DNA of 64,000 nucleotides from Anaeramoeba flamelloides (GCA_027625915.1 JANTQA010000057.1:6386001-6450000), one strand, 5' to 3'; shown: positions 22,101 through 31,789, numbered from the stretch's first letter. The notes: generated by a model from the letters alone, not told the origin. Made by a program: numbers and translations.

Positions 22101-22953
22101 AAAAGAATATTAAACAAATATTCAGAAGAACATAAAGTTTACATTATTTCAAGATATAAATCTTACAATCTAATATCTTTCCAAAAAATTTTTCTTCTAA
22201 TAATTTTTCTTTTCTATCTAATTAAAATAGTGCACAAATGTATTATTTACAAAATAACATTTCGTATACAAAGGAATCAAAATATACACGCATATTAGTT
22301 TCTACTTTAACGTTGGTTGTTATCATAATGCTGATTGTATCTATATCTGTTTCCTATACCAAAGATCCTGGAACAAAAATTCAAATTTTTATTAGTGTTT
22401 CTTATTTGATCTGTGTATTAGCACTCTTTGGGTGGGCACTAAAATTTAAACAAGCAGTAACAACATCCTCAGAATTAGCGTATAATCATAATATCAAAAA
22501 AATATTTATTGTTGTTTCACTTTGCTTATTGCTTTATATTTTAAGAATCATTATAATCATTTTAGATATTACAAAAGATATTTCTGATGATCCAAAGGCT
22601 GGTGGTGTTATTTTATTTTTCCTTTATTTCCTTTCAGAAATTGTACCTTCGCTTTTAATACTTTTTTATATTTATCGCACGCCAATCAAAAAAAAAAAAT
22701 GTAATTTTTTTTTTATTTTTATTTTCTAAAAACCTTTTTGTTTTTTTTTACACCTCTTTTAATTTTCTAATTTCTGACCCAAAATTTTTTTCATAAATAA
22801 TAAAAATAAAATACAAATTAAACGTACTTGATTATTAACCAAAATAAAGGGGATTCTTTCAAAAAGGGTAATGGGGTTGACGAAATTATATTAGATGATG
22901 AAGATAAAGAAGATTATGATCAACTTCATGAAGACTCAAATGATCTACTTTAA
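16191..22953 (+). CDS. THH1/TOM1/TOM3-family seven-helix membrane protein, three exons
   Basis: Exons 16191-16489, 22231-22700 and 22850-22953 join to 873 nt (290 residues plus stop). Intron 1 (16490-22230, GTAAGT...TAG, phase 2) is 5741 bp. Intron 2 (22701-22849, GTAATT...AAG, phase 1) is 149 bp. Both junctions keep the frame, making Phe-100 and Trp-257. Helices lie at about 9-31, 43-67, 76-102, 121-140, 150-170, 190-213 and 224-248. The first junction restores FAQMYYL after helix 3, matching the FWAEIYHQA stretch of plant TOM1, and helix 6 ends LRIIIIILDI. The length is near that of plant TOM1 (about 290). In plants these proteins sit in the vacuolar membrane and support tobamovirus replication; their cellular role is poorly known and they are distantly GPCR-like. 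The C-terminus is cytosolic and acidic (LDDEDKEDYDQLHED). A branch-like CTAAT lies close to the first acceptor. I am confident of the family and fairly confident of the splicing. Confidence 0.82.
17373..17630. mobile_element. short foldback element
   Basis: TACTATTATTTTCCAATTAA at the left is inverted at the right as TTAATTGGAAAATAGCAGTA. Arms are about 37 bp around a 185-bp AT-rich middle. It is a MITE candidate with no second copy recognised. Confidence 0.5.
17760..18060 (+). repeat. diverged repeat shared with 36820-37160
   Basis: Shares AAAATAAAAAGATCAAAATTTTCAT-like and TGGGAAAGCTGAATGAAAAT-like blocks in the same order as 36880-37070. Old; boundaries uncertain. Confidence 0.35.
19100..20850 (+). 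mobile_element. LINE (non-LTR retrotransposon) relic, copy 1
   Basis: Three in-order reverse transcriptase remnants are readable. Near 19122-19155 a frame gives GISLNYQPI, like the NYRPI motif that opens LINE reverse transcriptases. At 19971-20218 a frame reads LTIDIQKCFECIHH (motif A), GIYQRDTLSSLLFGF (motif B) and MFADDLN (motif C with the catalytic FADD). At 20490-20580 a thumb-like stretch aligns with 58190-58300. The motif B form and FADD indicate a LINE rather than an LTR element. Several stops and frame changes make it dead. A family C element (19371-19968) sits inside it. Confidence 0.7.
19371..19968 (+). mobile_element. family C element, intact-length copy
   Basis: 598 bp from AAGCTATTTCCAAAAAA to TTTTTTGGAAATACCTT, an inverted pair of about 17 bp. 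It is uninterrupted and so serves as the empty-site reference for 3049-5340. It splits the LINE relic. An 82-codon frame inside has no motif. Confidence 0.7.
20943..21016. mobile_element. family D short palindrome, copy 1
   Basis: A 74-bp hairpin: TTAGCTTTTCCAGAATTCAA with the inverted TTGAATTCTGGAAAAGC. Two further copies lie at 58633-58708 and 58731-58808, also in a LINE relic and after the same flanking sequence, so it may belong to the LINE's own body. Confidence 0.7.
21076..21835. mobile_element. 750-bp element with about 100-bp inverted ends
   Basis: The left arm runs from AATATTCCCGAAAATACCCG to ATACTCAATTTAACGGTAA. The right arm is its inverse (TTACCTTTAAACTGAGTAT to CGGGTATTTTCGGGAATATT). 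Identity is roughly 80 percent by eye, and the left arm has an extra AATACCCGAAAATCG unit. The interior is less AT-rich than its surroundings (GGGTATTGGTATGGGTTGTG) but has no long reading frame. It is a non-autonomous DNA transposon lying downstream of the LINE remnant. Confidence 0.7.
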
Positions 22954-23499
22954 TTCTTGAAATTTATTTATTTATTTTTTTTTTAAACAATATAAGGAAA
23001 TGTTTTACTTTTTTATTATTTTATTTTATTTTAATTGATTATTTTATTTTTTTTCCTAATATTTGTTTAATAATCCAAATTCTTTTTTTAACTATATAAT
23101 ATTTTTTTATTTTTTTAAGGATTCAATTTCCTTTTGAAATCTTAGTATTTTTAAAAAAATTTAAAATTTCATTTTATTTTTTCATATTTATATTTTTTAT
23201 ATTAAAAATACTTTTAAAAAATCATTTTTGTTTTTTTTCAAAATAAAAAAAAATCAAAAAAAAATGTTCAACAAAAAAATAAATTTAAATGTGATTTTCA
23301 ATTGATCTTTTTTTATTTTTTAATTTGCTTTACTTTTTTTGAGTTGCATTTTGGGCAATTTTTTTCTTTTTCAATCTTTTTTACGTTCGTCATTATTGCC
23401 ATCTCTAAAGAAACTATATTTATCACTTTTTTCAATATATAGGAGGGAAAAGAAATACCTAACCTGAAAATAATTTCTGACAAGATTTTTAATTGTGAG
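22954..23499. other. 3' flank of the TOM1-like gene
   Basis: Very T-rich then A-rich; no further gene is seen. Confidence 0.35.
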
Positions 23500-23940
23500 T
23501 ATTAGGTAAATAGTTGTTTAATTTCTAATATATTAAATCAAATCCTTTATATAAGAAACCAAATTTTTGATGAACTTGGTAATAAATTGACCTCAAGTCT
23601 ATTAAAGTGGGTTTTTCTGTAGAATACTCAAGTAATTGTTTAATAGCCAAAGTAGATCTACTTTTTTCAAAAAATAATCAAGTTTTATAGAGATTTGATA
23701 GAGTTGAAAATGATAATTTTTATTTTTACTTTTTGATTGATTGAATAGGTATTTTAAAACATGTATAATTTTGTTTAATCATCATTCGAATAAGTTAGTG
23801 AGTTATAATTTTAAAACCTTTGATTCTTAAATTAGAAAAAAATATTAGCAATTACACAAAACAATTTTCCTAATACCAACAATTAAAAATCATGTTGGGT
23901 ATTATTTTCTGGATTGGCATTTCTTTTCAATTCTCTATTT
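23500..23940 (+). repeat. repeat family G, copy 1
   Basis: Aligns with 54080-54510. Shared blocks include TCTATTAAAGTGGG, CTAAAGTAGATC, GATTGATTGAATAGG, AATCATCATTC and CAATTTTCCTAAT, in the same order. No coding potential. It ends just before the family B element. Confidence 0.6.
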
Positions 23941-23945
23941 ATCTA

Positions 23946-24481
23946 TAAACTATATTCCAAAAATTTGGACACAGTTTAAACAGTGGAAAGAATAACAATA
24001 CTTCACTTTAAATTCAATTTAGAAAGAATTTTGATTTTAAAAACTATTTTCATTTTTTGTCTTTTTTGTTTTGTTTTCATTTCCTTTTTTCCAGTTACGT
24101 AATCTGTTTGGTTAGATCTGGAATTTTTTTTCGATGGTTAATAGAAGGTGAGTGTTGAGTTTTTTTAATAGAAAAATCACATACAATTGGTTGAATGTAT
24201 CTTATCATTTGATCGATCAACAATTGTTGGTCAAATTTCAACAAATTTACCAATACATTTTTTGTTCAGCTCGTTTCATTATTTTGGACACGCCTATTTT
24301 TATTTTTGAGTTTTATATTTTTTTTCTTTTATTTGGATTAAAATGATTACTTATTAAAACATTAATACCCTGGTTAACTTAAATGTGGTTTTTTATTAGG
24401 TTTGGAAAAAAACAATAAATTGCGGTTTTATTATGCCTATTTTTGATTTTGGGTATTTCCAAATTTTTGGAATAGGGTTTA
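23946..24481 (+). mobile_element. family B mariner-type MITE, copy 1
   Basis: 536 bp flanked by TA. Left end TAAACTATATTCCAAAAATT plus TGGACACA; right end the inverse (CCAAATTTTTGGAATAGGGTTTA). The ends have the look of Tc1/mariner termini. It aligns end to end with the reverse complement of 51353-51886. A 64-codon frame inside (24152-24346) is not a gene. Confidence 0.8.
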
Positions 24482-24492
24482 TATATATATAT

Positions 24493-25988
24493 CCCTTAGC
24501 ACCCGAAATAACCTAAAAACATTTCAAACAAAAATTTTAATTTGAAATGTTATCAAAAGATAATTTAGGTATAGAATTAATAAACAATTATATTAAAAAG
24601 AAAATTTTATTATTAAAAATTGTATAGTTACTTAAAATAAAAAAATAATTTGAAAAAAAATTTTCAACATTGGGAATTTTTTTTTGGTTATTGTGATTTT
24701 ATTATTTTTTCAAATTTTGTCAAAATAAATTTTTTTTTTTTTTTGAAAAGTTTGTCTAGACATCAAAAACCTCTTAGTTTTAACAATTAAAACACATCAT
24801 ACTTTACTGGAAATTTTTCTGGGCCCTTTGCACCCATAAAATTGCCTAAAAAACTTGATTAAATAATTTATTCATTATAAAAGTTATTATAGCATCACAT
24901 AGAAAATTTGTTTTAATCTACTGATTACCATTCAATATCAATATCTATATTAGATTCTGAATAATTTAAAAATAAAAAAAAATATAAATTAAATTTGAAA
25001 AAAAAAATCAAATTTTTGTTCATTGTAAAATTTTACAATTTTTTCAACAAGATTTTTTTTTAATTTTAAATGATTTGGCCAATAGTTCGAGTCAGATTAA
25101 TAATTGATTTTTTTTTTTATTTTTTAATATTTTTTAATTTTTGACTTTTTAAAATCTAGACATAAAATAAACACTTTTGTTGAATTAGAAACCATATATC
25201 ATAACTTATTTAACAAGATCTGGATTGATTTATTAAGGAAAAATCCAAATATCGCAAATATATTATTCAAATTTTTACCAATAACAAAATGCAATAAAAA
25301 AAATTGGTTTCAAATAGATAATTATATTATATTGGAATAATATTTAAGAGTTATTTTTTATTTTATTTTATATTTAGGTATAAATATTTTATCAATTAAA
25401 AAGTAATTTATATTTGTTTTATTCCAATTTAATTAATTGAAATTATTTTACAATTTTTTTTTTTTTTTTTGATTTTCAATTATTATCTATTGCTTAAATC
25501 AAAGTTTTAGAAAATTAATCATATTAAAAATTTAATTTTGACCTAAAGAAATAAATTTCATTTTTCTCTTAATTGTATATTTATTGAAATTTTTTCTGAA
25601 AAAAAAAAAATTAAATTTCAAAGTAATTTATTTTTTTATTTATTTTTTTATCATAAAATTAGCAAAATTGTTTGGTGGTTATTATTAATAAATTAATGTG
25701 TTGAGTTTTGAATTCCTATTAATGTAATAAATTTTCTGATTTAAAAATATACAATAAAAATAAAAATCTTTAAAAAAAAGGTAAAATGAATAATTATTTT
25801 TTTTTTTCAATTTCAAAAAAAAAAATCAATAACTTAACTACTTTATCTTTGAACTATTTTGGCTTTTTATTATAATTCAAATCTGGATTAAAGACAAATA
25901 AGAAAATGAATATATTAGTAGATCAATATCATTTTAAATCTAATTTAAAAAACTTGATGAAATTTAGGCAAATCCGGGGTGCTAAGGG
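24493..25988. mobile_element. 1.5-kb element with CCCTTAGCACC ends inside (TA)n
   Basis: Left CCCTTAGCACCCGAAATAAC and right inverse GGGGTGCTAAGGG, with (TA)n immediately outside both ends. An internal block near 24821 (GGGCCCTTTGCACCC followed by TTGCCTAAA) resembles the end again, suggesting a composite or partly duplicated element. The interior is very AT-rich without coding potential. Confidence 0.65.
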
Positions 25989-26006
25989 ATATATATATAT
26001 ATATAT

Positions 26007-26150
26007 AAATAAAATCTACCTTTTATGGATTCGATTCGTATTAATAACCAGCTTAATTTTATATTAATATAGAAAAAATTTCCTTAACAAAAAGAATTTT
26101 ATTTATAAGAGAAAAAAAAATGCCCCACTTTTTTGGAAATACATTACTTT
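26007..26150 (+). mobile_element. family C element, 3'-end fragment
   Basis: Matches the last about 140 bp of family C: TTCGTATTAATAACCAGCTTAATTT and CCCACTTTTTTGGAAATAC. The 5' part is missing. Confidence 0.55.
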
Positions 26151-26587
26151 TTATAATTTTTAAAATAATTTACTGTTCAAAAAATAGTTATTGAAAATTT
26201 AAAAAAACCGAATACAAAACTCATTTAATAACTTTTAAATAATTTTATTTTTAATTTTTTTTTTTAATGATACTAAAAAAAATTAATTTGATCTTTTTAA
26301 TTCATTTAAAATGAATCCGTAAGTTAAATATTGTAACATAAAAAAGAATAAACATATAGAAACTTGATTTTATTTTTTAGAGAATATTTAAAAAGTTATA
26401 AATTTGTTTGTATTTTTTGTGAAACTCTCAAAAATAACTAACATTATTTATAACAATGCCCTATAATTAAAAACAAGCTTTAAAAATAAAAATTTAAAAA
26501 TCTATGGTAAAAAAAGATCAAAAAAAAAACACTACTAATAAAAAATATATCTATGATTTGAGATTTATGAAATTAACAAAAAGTTGA
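26151..26587. other. 3' flank of the dehydrogenase gene
   Basis: AT-rich. No feature beyond the minus-strand gene's 3' end. Confidence 0.3.
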
Positions 26588-29500
26588 TTACATATCAAGT
26601 TTTTCAATTTTCACTTCACGGCAGACAATGAGGTCTACGCCTTCTTCGCCTAAGATATTTTTAGCGACAACTTCACCACATGCAACATCTTTTTCAATAA
26701 AGACTTTATGGATGGCATCAGATCCTTCGATCAATTTGCCCTTTGGTAAAGGATTGGAAAGTTTGACTGGGACGACGCCGATGTCTTTGAAGGTGGAATC
26801 TAATTTTGGAGCGATTGTTGTTGAGAAAACTCTTCTGGGGTCAACGAATTCTTGTGTTCCGTATTCAATACCCTTGGGGCATTTGTTTCCTGAAACCTTG
26901 ACAACTTTTTTACCGTGATGGTAGACATCTAATCTACACCCTTCTGGACAAGAAACACAGGTGATGTGTGATAATTGAGCGCCTTCGGTTTTTGAGTCTT
27001 TGGTCTTTTTAGTTTTTTTTTCTTTCTTTTCAGGCATTTCTTCAAGGGAGACTTCTAATTCCACATTGCCGCCATTTTTTTGAGCTAATTCTGATAATTT
27101 TTTAATTTGTTTTCCCTTAATTTCAAAAATGATCATTTCTGCAGGTAAGATGGTTTTGATTGTTCGTGAGACGATCTTTTTACCGGACACCTTGTCAGTG
27201 ACAGTAAATTTGGCAGCGCTCATGATTTTTTGGGAACGGAGAGAAAGGGTCAATGGCAATTTCTTTCTGTCAAAGGCCTGTAAGTCTTTCGAGAATCTTT
27301 CTGGGACGACATACCCGACATTCTTACCAGATTTGATGGAAATGTTTGAAGGCTTGAAATTGTGTTTGTCTTTCAAATATAAGATAGCCGATTTACCAGC
27401 CTTTAATCCTTCTTCGGTGACATTATCAACAATGTCATGTACGTGTAATACATTACCACAGGAGAAGATACCTGGGACGTTGGTCATCATTTCTGATGAG
27501 ACCTTAGCACCTTTAGTCTTTGGGTTAATTTCAACACCGACGGTTTCGGCGAGATCGTTTTCTGGGATCAATCCAACAGACAATAAGAGGGTGTCGCATT
27601 CCAAATCAAAGGCTTCTTCCATGATTGGTTTCCAAGTCTTTGGATCGACTGGTGCAACGGTGACCTTTTCTAAACGTTTCTTACCGTGGATCTTGACAAC
27701 GGTATGGGACAATTTCAAGGGGATATTATAATCTTCGAGGCATTGGACAACATTTCTGTGTAAACCGGAGCAATTTGGTAAGATTTCAAAGACGCCGAGG
27801 ACCTTGCATCCTTCAAGGGCTAATCTTCTTGCCATGATCAAACCGATATCACCAGATCCAAGGATGACTGCGGTTTTACCTGGGATCACGCCCATTTCGT
27901 TGATCATTTTTTGTGCCAAGCCGGCAGTGTATACACCTGCTGGTCTGTCACCTGGGATGGAAATGGCGGCTCTTGTTCTTTCCCTACATCCCATACCTAA
28001 GATGAGAGTTTTGGCTCTAATGTTAGCGATGGTGCCACCAAGTTCAGATCCGATCAAGACTCTTAATTTCTTGATGTCGGTCTTTTCGTCGTGTTCCATT
28101 TCATAGACATATGAGTTGGTATAGACTTCTGCACCTGATTCTACAGCTTCAACACCAACTTTGTGTGCGTATTCGGGCCCGGTCAATTCCTCACCAAAGT
28201 ATTTCAATCCAAATCCTGAGTGGATACATTGTGTCAAAATACCACCTGTGACTGGTTCACGATCAAAGACAATGACATTTTCTGCACCTTCTCTTTTCGC
28301 AGATGTGGCAGCAGCCAATCCTGCACCACCTCCGCCGATAATGGCAACGTCGTAGACCTTGGATTCCAATTTTCTTTTCAGTTTCTTACCGTCTGGTAAT
28401 TCTCTCTTTTTGAATTTGTGATCAAGTTTGGCCTTTTGGGTTTTGAGGCTTCTTCTTGGATCATCCCATTCGGGCACCAAGATGTTGGATCCTTCTCCAA
28501 ATTTGGAGATGGTTTCCAATGGGACGTTCATTCTATAGGACAACAATTCCATGATTCTGGAACTACAGAACCCACCTTGGCATTTTCCCATGCCTGCTCT
28601 TGTTCTGAATTTGATACCGTCCATGGTGTCAGCGCCATGATCGATGGCAGATTGGATGTCACCGACAGTGACAAATTCACATCTACATACAACATCACCA
28701 TAGTTGGCGTCCTTTTCAACGGCGATTTCTTGTTCAATTGGAGACATTCTGGCAAATAATCTCAAAGGATCGTCTAATTTGGTTACCCATTGTTTCTTTT
28801 GCTTTCCGGATAACTCTGGCCAGATCTTGTCCAAAATGTTCAAGACATAGTCACCAATGGCTGGGGCAGCAGTTAAGCCTGGTGATTGGATACCAGCAAC
28901 GTTGATGAATTGAGAGTTCTTTTCGGAGACATCGATGATGAAATCAGCTGTGTGTGAGGCTGCTCGTAAACCGGCAAAGGAGGCAATTACACCCCTTTGT
29001 GTGATTAATGGAGACAAATTCTTTTCGGCAAATTCAAAGATCTTTTCAACACCGCCGCTTGAGGTTGTCAAATCATCACGATCATCGGTGTTTAAGGCAG
29101 TTGGCCCGCACATGACAGTTTTGTCAACAGTTGGGATGATCAATGTACCCTTGGAGACCTTGTCGCCGACTGGGAAAATGACGTGGTGGAACAAGTCGTC
29201 GAAGGATTTGTCTAACAAGTATTCTTCTCCTTTTCTTGGGTGGATGGTAAACGATTCGTCACCGATCATTTTTGCAATTTTGTCTGTGAACAAGCCAGCT
29301 GCATTGATCACGTATTTACTTTCAATGTCGCCCTTGTTGGTATGAATTAAAAATCCGCCACCAGATTTCTGATCAATGCCTGTGACTTCAGTTTGTAATT
29401 GGAAATCACACCCGTTAACCTCTGCGATTTCTCGAAGTGCGAATGCAAATTCGTATGGATTGATCACACCCCCAGTTGGTCCGTAGAGTGCTAACAAAAT

Positions 29501-29935
29501 GTCGTGGCTTAAATTTGGTTCTTCCTTTCTTAATCGTTCTTGTCCCCAGATCTCAATTGGGATGCCCTTTTCATTGGCGATTCTTGCAATGTTCATAACC
29601 TTGGTGATTTGCTGTTGGTCTCTTGCAACAACAAGTTCCCCAATTTGTCGATAGCCAAAGTGTAATTCCTTTGCTAATTTTCTGATGGCTCGGTTACCGT
29701 GGTGAACCAATTTACCCTTTAATAAAGATAATTCTGTGTGGAAACCAGCGTGAACAATGCCAGAGTTGGCCTTGGTTGTTCCCATACCAACGTCGTTATA
29801 TTTGTCAACAACTAAGGACTTGATGTCGTATTTGGATAAGAGTCGTCCAATCGAACACCCAACACATCCTCCTCCGATGGTTACTACATCGTATTTTTTT
29901 GTTACACTTGAAAATGGTCTTGAAATTGAATACAT
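26588..29935 (-). CDS. three-part FAD glycerol-3-phosphate dehydrogenase fusion (GlpA + NAD/FAD oxidoreductase + DUF1667)
   Basis: An intronless gene of 1115 residues. Part 1 (about 15-510) is a GlpA-type FAD glycerol-3-phosphate dehydrogenase: dinucleotide motif GGGCVGCSIG (21-30), HAGFHTE, then a BFD-like iron-sulfur region with C417, C419, C452 and C457. Part 2 (about 526-900) is a pyridine nucleotide-disulfide-type oxidoreductase with a second FAD motif GGGGAG (534-539) and an NAD-type motif GSGDIG (693-698). Part 3 (about 985-1115) is DUF1667 with C993, C996, C1000 and C1019. In many anaerobic bacteria these are three adjacent genes, and the complex oxidises glycerol 3-phosphate to dihydroxyacetone phosphate. 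Here all three are one polypeptide. Residues 1-14 (MYSISRPFSSVTKK) are Ser/Arg-rich without acids, like a mitochondrial or hydrogenosomal presequence (inference). Base composition is far less AT-biased than the flanks, as in a highly expressed gene or a transferred one. Confidence 0.93.
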   Translation of the reverse strand: MYSISRPFSSVTKKYDVVTIGGGCVGCSIGRLLSKYDIKSLVVDKYNDVGMGTTKANSGIVHAGFHTELSLLKGKLVHHGNRAIRKLAKELHFGYRQIGELVVARDQQQITKVMNIARIANEKGIPIEIWGQERLRKEEPNLSHDILLALYGPTGGVINPYEFAFALREIAEVNGCDFQLQTEVTGIDQKSGGGFLIHTNKGDIESKYVINAAGLFTDKIAKMIGDESFTIHPRKGEEYLLDKSFDDLFHHVIFPVGDKVSKGTLIIPTVDKTVMCGPTALNTDDRDDLTTSSGGVEKIFEFAEKNLSPLITQRGVIASFAGLRAASHTADFIIDVSEKNSQFINVAGIQSPGLTAAPAIGDYVLNILDKIWPELSGKQKKQWVTKLDDPLRLFARMSPIEQEIAVEKDANYGDVVCRCEFVTVGDIQSAIDHGADTMDGIKFRTRAGMGKCQGGFCSSRIMELLSYRMNVPLETISKFGEGSNILVPEWDDPRRSLKTQKAKLDHKFKKRELPDGKKLKRKLESKVYDVAIIGGGGAGLAAATSAKREGAENVIVFDREPVTGGILTQCIHSGFGLKYFGEELTGPEYAHKVGVEAVESGAEVYTNSYVYEMEHDEKTDIKKLRVLIGSELGGTIANIRAKTLILGMGCRERTRAAISIPGDRPAGVYTAGLAQKMINEMGVIPGKTAVILGSGDIGLIMARRLALEGCKVLGVFEILPNCSGLHRNVVQCLEDYNIPLKLSHTVVKIHGKKRLEKVTVAPVDPKTWKPIMEEAFDLECDTLLLSVGLIPENDLAETVGVEINPKTKGAKVSSEMMTNVPGIFSCGNVLHVHDIVDNVTEEGLKAGKSAILYLKDKHNFKPSNISIKSGKNVGYVVPERFSKDLQAFDRKKLPLTLSLRSQKIMSAAKFTVTDKVSGKKIVSRTIKTILPAEMIIFEIKGKQIKKLSELAQKNGGNVELEVSLEEMPEKKEKKTKKTKDSKTEGAQLSHITCVSCPEGCRLDVYHHGKKVVKVSGNKCPKGIEYGTQEFVDPRRVFSTTIAPKLDSTFKDIGVVPVKLSNPLPKGKLIEGSDAIHKVFIEKDVACGEVVAKNILGEEGVDLIVCREVKIEKLDM

Positions 29936-30892
29936 TTCTTAATTTATGATCTATTTGCAATGTGCCAATTTGATAAGTCAGTTGCAATTTTGAATTTTTT
30001 GGGTTTGTTTTGAATTTGAGATTATTAATTGGTGAGAGAGATAATGAGATCAATTAAAAAAATATAAATAATTTGAAAGAAAAATAAAGTAAATTAGTGT
30101 TTGTTTTTGAAAAAAGTAATCATTTTTTGATTTTTTTTTTTTTGTCAAGTGAAAGAATTGATCTATTTGGAAAATATTTTTTTGTTTCTTTTTTATTTCA
30201 GCATTATCATTTGTGTGAAGACTACTAAAATGAAAACGAAAATGAATATTTCAGAACAGTTAATTCTTTGTGGAGAAAAGGGGATTTGTGAAAATTATTT
30301 TACCTTTGTAAATAAAAGATTTGCGAAAAAAAAAAAAAATGAAAATTGATTCTTTACTTTTTTTTTTTATATTAAAAGTTTATTGGATATTTTTTTCAAC
30401 AGCGAGTTTCCTTAATATGGGGAAGTCATATTTTGTAGATCTTTTTGATTAGAAAAAAGTATTTTCCAATTGTTCTTAAAATTTTTTTCAGTTAAATTGT
30501 CAACTTGAAATGTGGTGAAAATTTTGAATTACTTTTTAGTTTTTGGAACATTTTGAGATCTTATCAGAATTTGAAACAATTTTCCATTTTTCATTTCAAC
30601 GTTGAAAAATTCAACAATACCAAACTCTGTAATTATTAGATACTATAACCTTTATTCAGTCATTTTTTGGGTTTTCAGTTTTATAAATGTTTTAATCTTT
30701 ATTAAAAATATAGAAAAGTAAAATGAATAATTTTTAAGAGTTAAATTACATTTTTGAAAAAAACGTTTAGGGGACAGTTGGTTTTTTGAATAACTTTGAA
30801 TTGTATTTGTTATTCATTTTTTAACAATGGTTTTGCTAAAAATATTAGTTTACTTTGAAAAAAGCAATTATTATTGGTAAAAATATTAAGAA
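29936..30892. other. upstream region of the dehydrogenase gene
   Basis: AT-rich. The start codon at 29935 is preceded on the minus strand by AAATTAAGAA, an A-rich context. A 66-codon plus frame at 30149-30349 is Lys-rich without motifs and is not called as a gene. Confidence 0.35.
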
Positions 30893-31400
30893 TTAAGGTT
30901 TCAATCCCTGATGAATAAAAAAACATTATTTCGAGTTTGGTATATGTCCCTGAAATTTTGTTTTCGATCAGGCCGATCTTCAACTTTTGTTAAATTTTAT
31001 TGTTAATTGTTATTTGAAATTTAAAGGGGCAAAATTGTTGTAGATAATCTTTTTTTCAAGTATTCAAAATATCTTTCATTTAGGATTCATAAGTTACCTG
31101 TCATATTTACAATAAAAAAGGCAAAATAAATTAATCAAAATCACAAATTACAGTCAATTTGTTGAAATTTTAAAGAAAAGGATTAAAAAAAATTGGAAAA
31201 ACAAGTGAAAATTTTCTATTAATTTCTTCAAATACCTTAATAAAAAAAGAAAATTTTTCTTTGATATTTTTTTTTTTCCAAAACCCAAATCGAAGATGTA
31301 AGATATAGGTTGTTAAAAGCCATATAAAAATCGAAGTTTTCATATTGAAAATATTAATTTTATATTTAGGATTTGTTTAATTTGAGTTCACATCAAGTCA
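30893..31400 (+). repeat. probable degenerate family E relative
   Basis: Begins TTAAGGTTTCAATCCCTG, like the end of the foldback at 44803. Near 31275 it has CCAAAACCCAAATCGAAGAT and GTAAGATATAGGTTGTT, matching the inner arm. Much diverged in between. Confidence 0.4.
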
Positions 31401-31789
31401 AGTAAATTTTTTTAAAAATAAAATCTCTAAATTTTGTATTTTTGAAATACACTCATATAATAAAAATTATTATACATAACCATTTTGAAAAAGATTTACA
31501 ATTTTATTAGATATTAATGGAAATTGAAGAAAAAATGAAAATTTTGAGTAATATTTTTTTCATTTTTAATTGTAAAATTTTTGAGATTTTTATTTGAGGT
31601 ACAAGTAACTCTTATTTATTTTTTTTCCCAAAGGTAATAGAACAATTATTTACATAATGATACAATTAAACCCGATACACAAGCTCATTTAATTTCTTTA
31701 GAGAGATGAGCTCTCATTTTTAAAAGAGTTCATTTCCCCAATGAAATTTTCAGTAAAATTGTTGAATCCTTTTTGTTTTAGTTTTTGGA
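31401..31789. other. AT-rich spacer
   Basis: Nothing recognised. Confidence 0.3.

Larger units (their letters stand above)
16490..22230 (+). other. giant intron 1 of the TOM1-like gene, packed with repeats
   Basis: In order it holds AT-rich sequence; a 250-bp foldback (17373-17630); a stretch resembling 36820-37160; LINE relic pieces (19100-20850) split by a family C element; a short palindrome (20943-21016); and a 750-bp inverted-end element (21076-21835). Small open frames here (16483-16668, 17096-17302, 18905-19114, 19584-19832) have no recognisable motif. No independent gene is seen. Confidence 0.65.

Noticed and set aside
24152-24346. 64-codon plus frame
   Set aside because: Lies wholly inside the family B MITE and is not kept in the opposite copy.
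26628-29942. Six plus frames antisense to the dehydrogenase
   Set aside because: Shadows of the 1115-residue gene; no motifs.
30149-30349. 66-codon plus frame upstream of the dehydrogenase
   Set aside because: Lys-rich and short, ends in a poly-A run, no domain or splice context.
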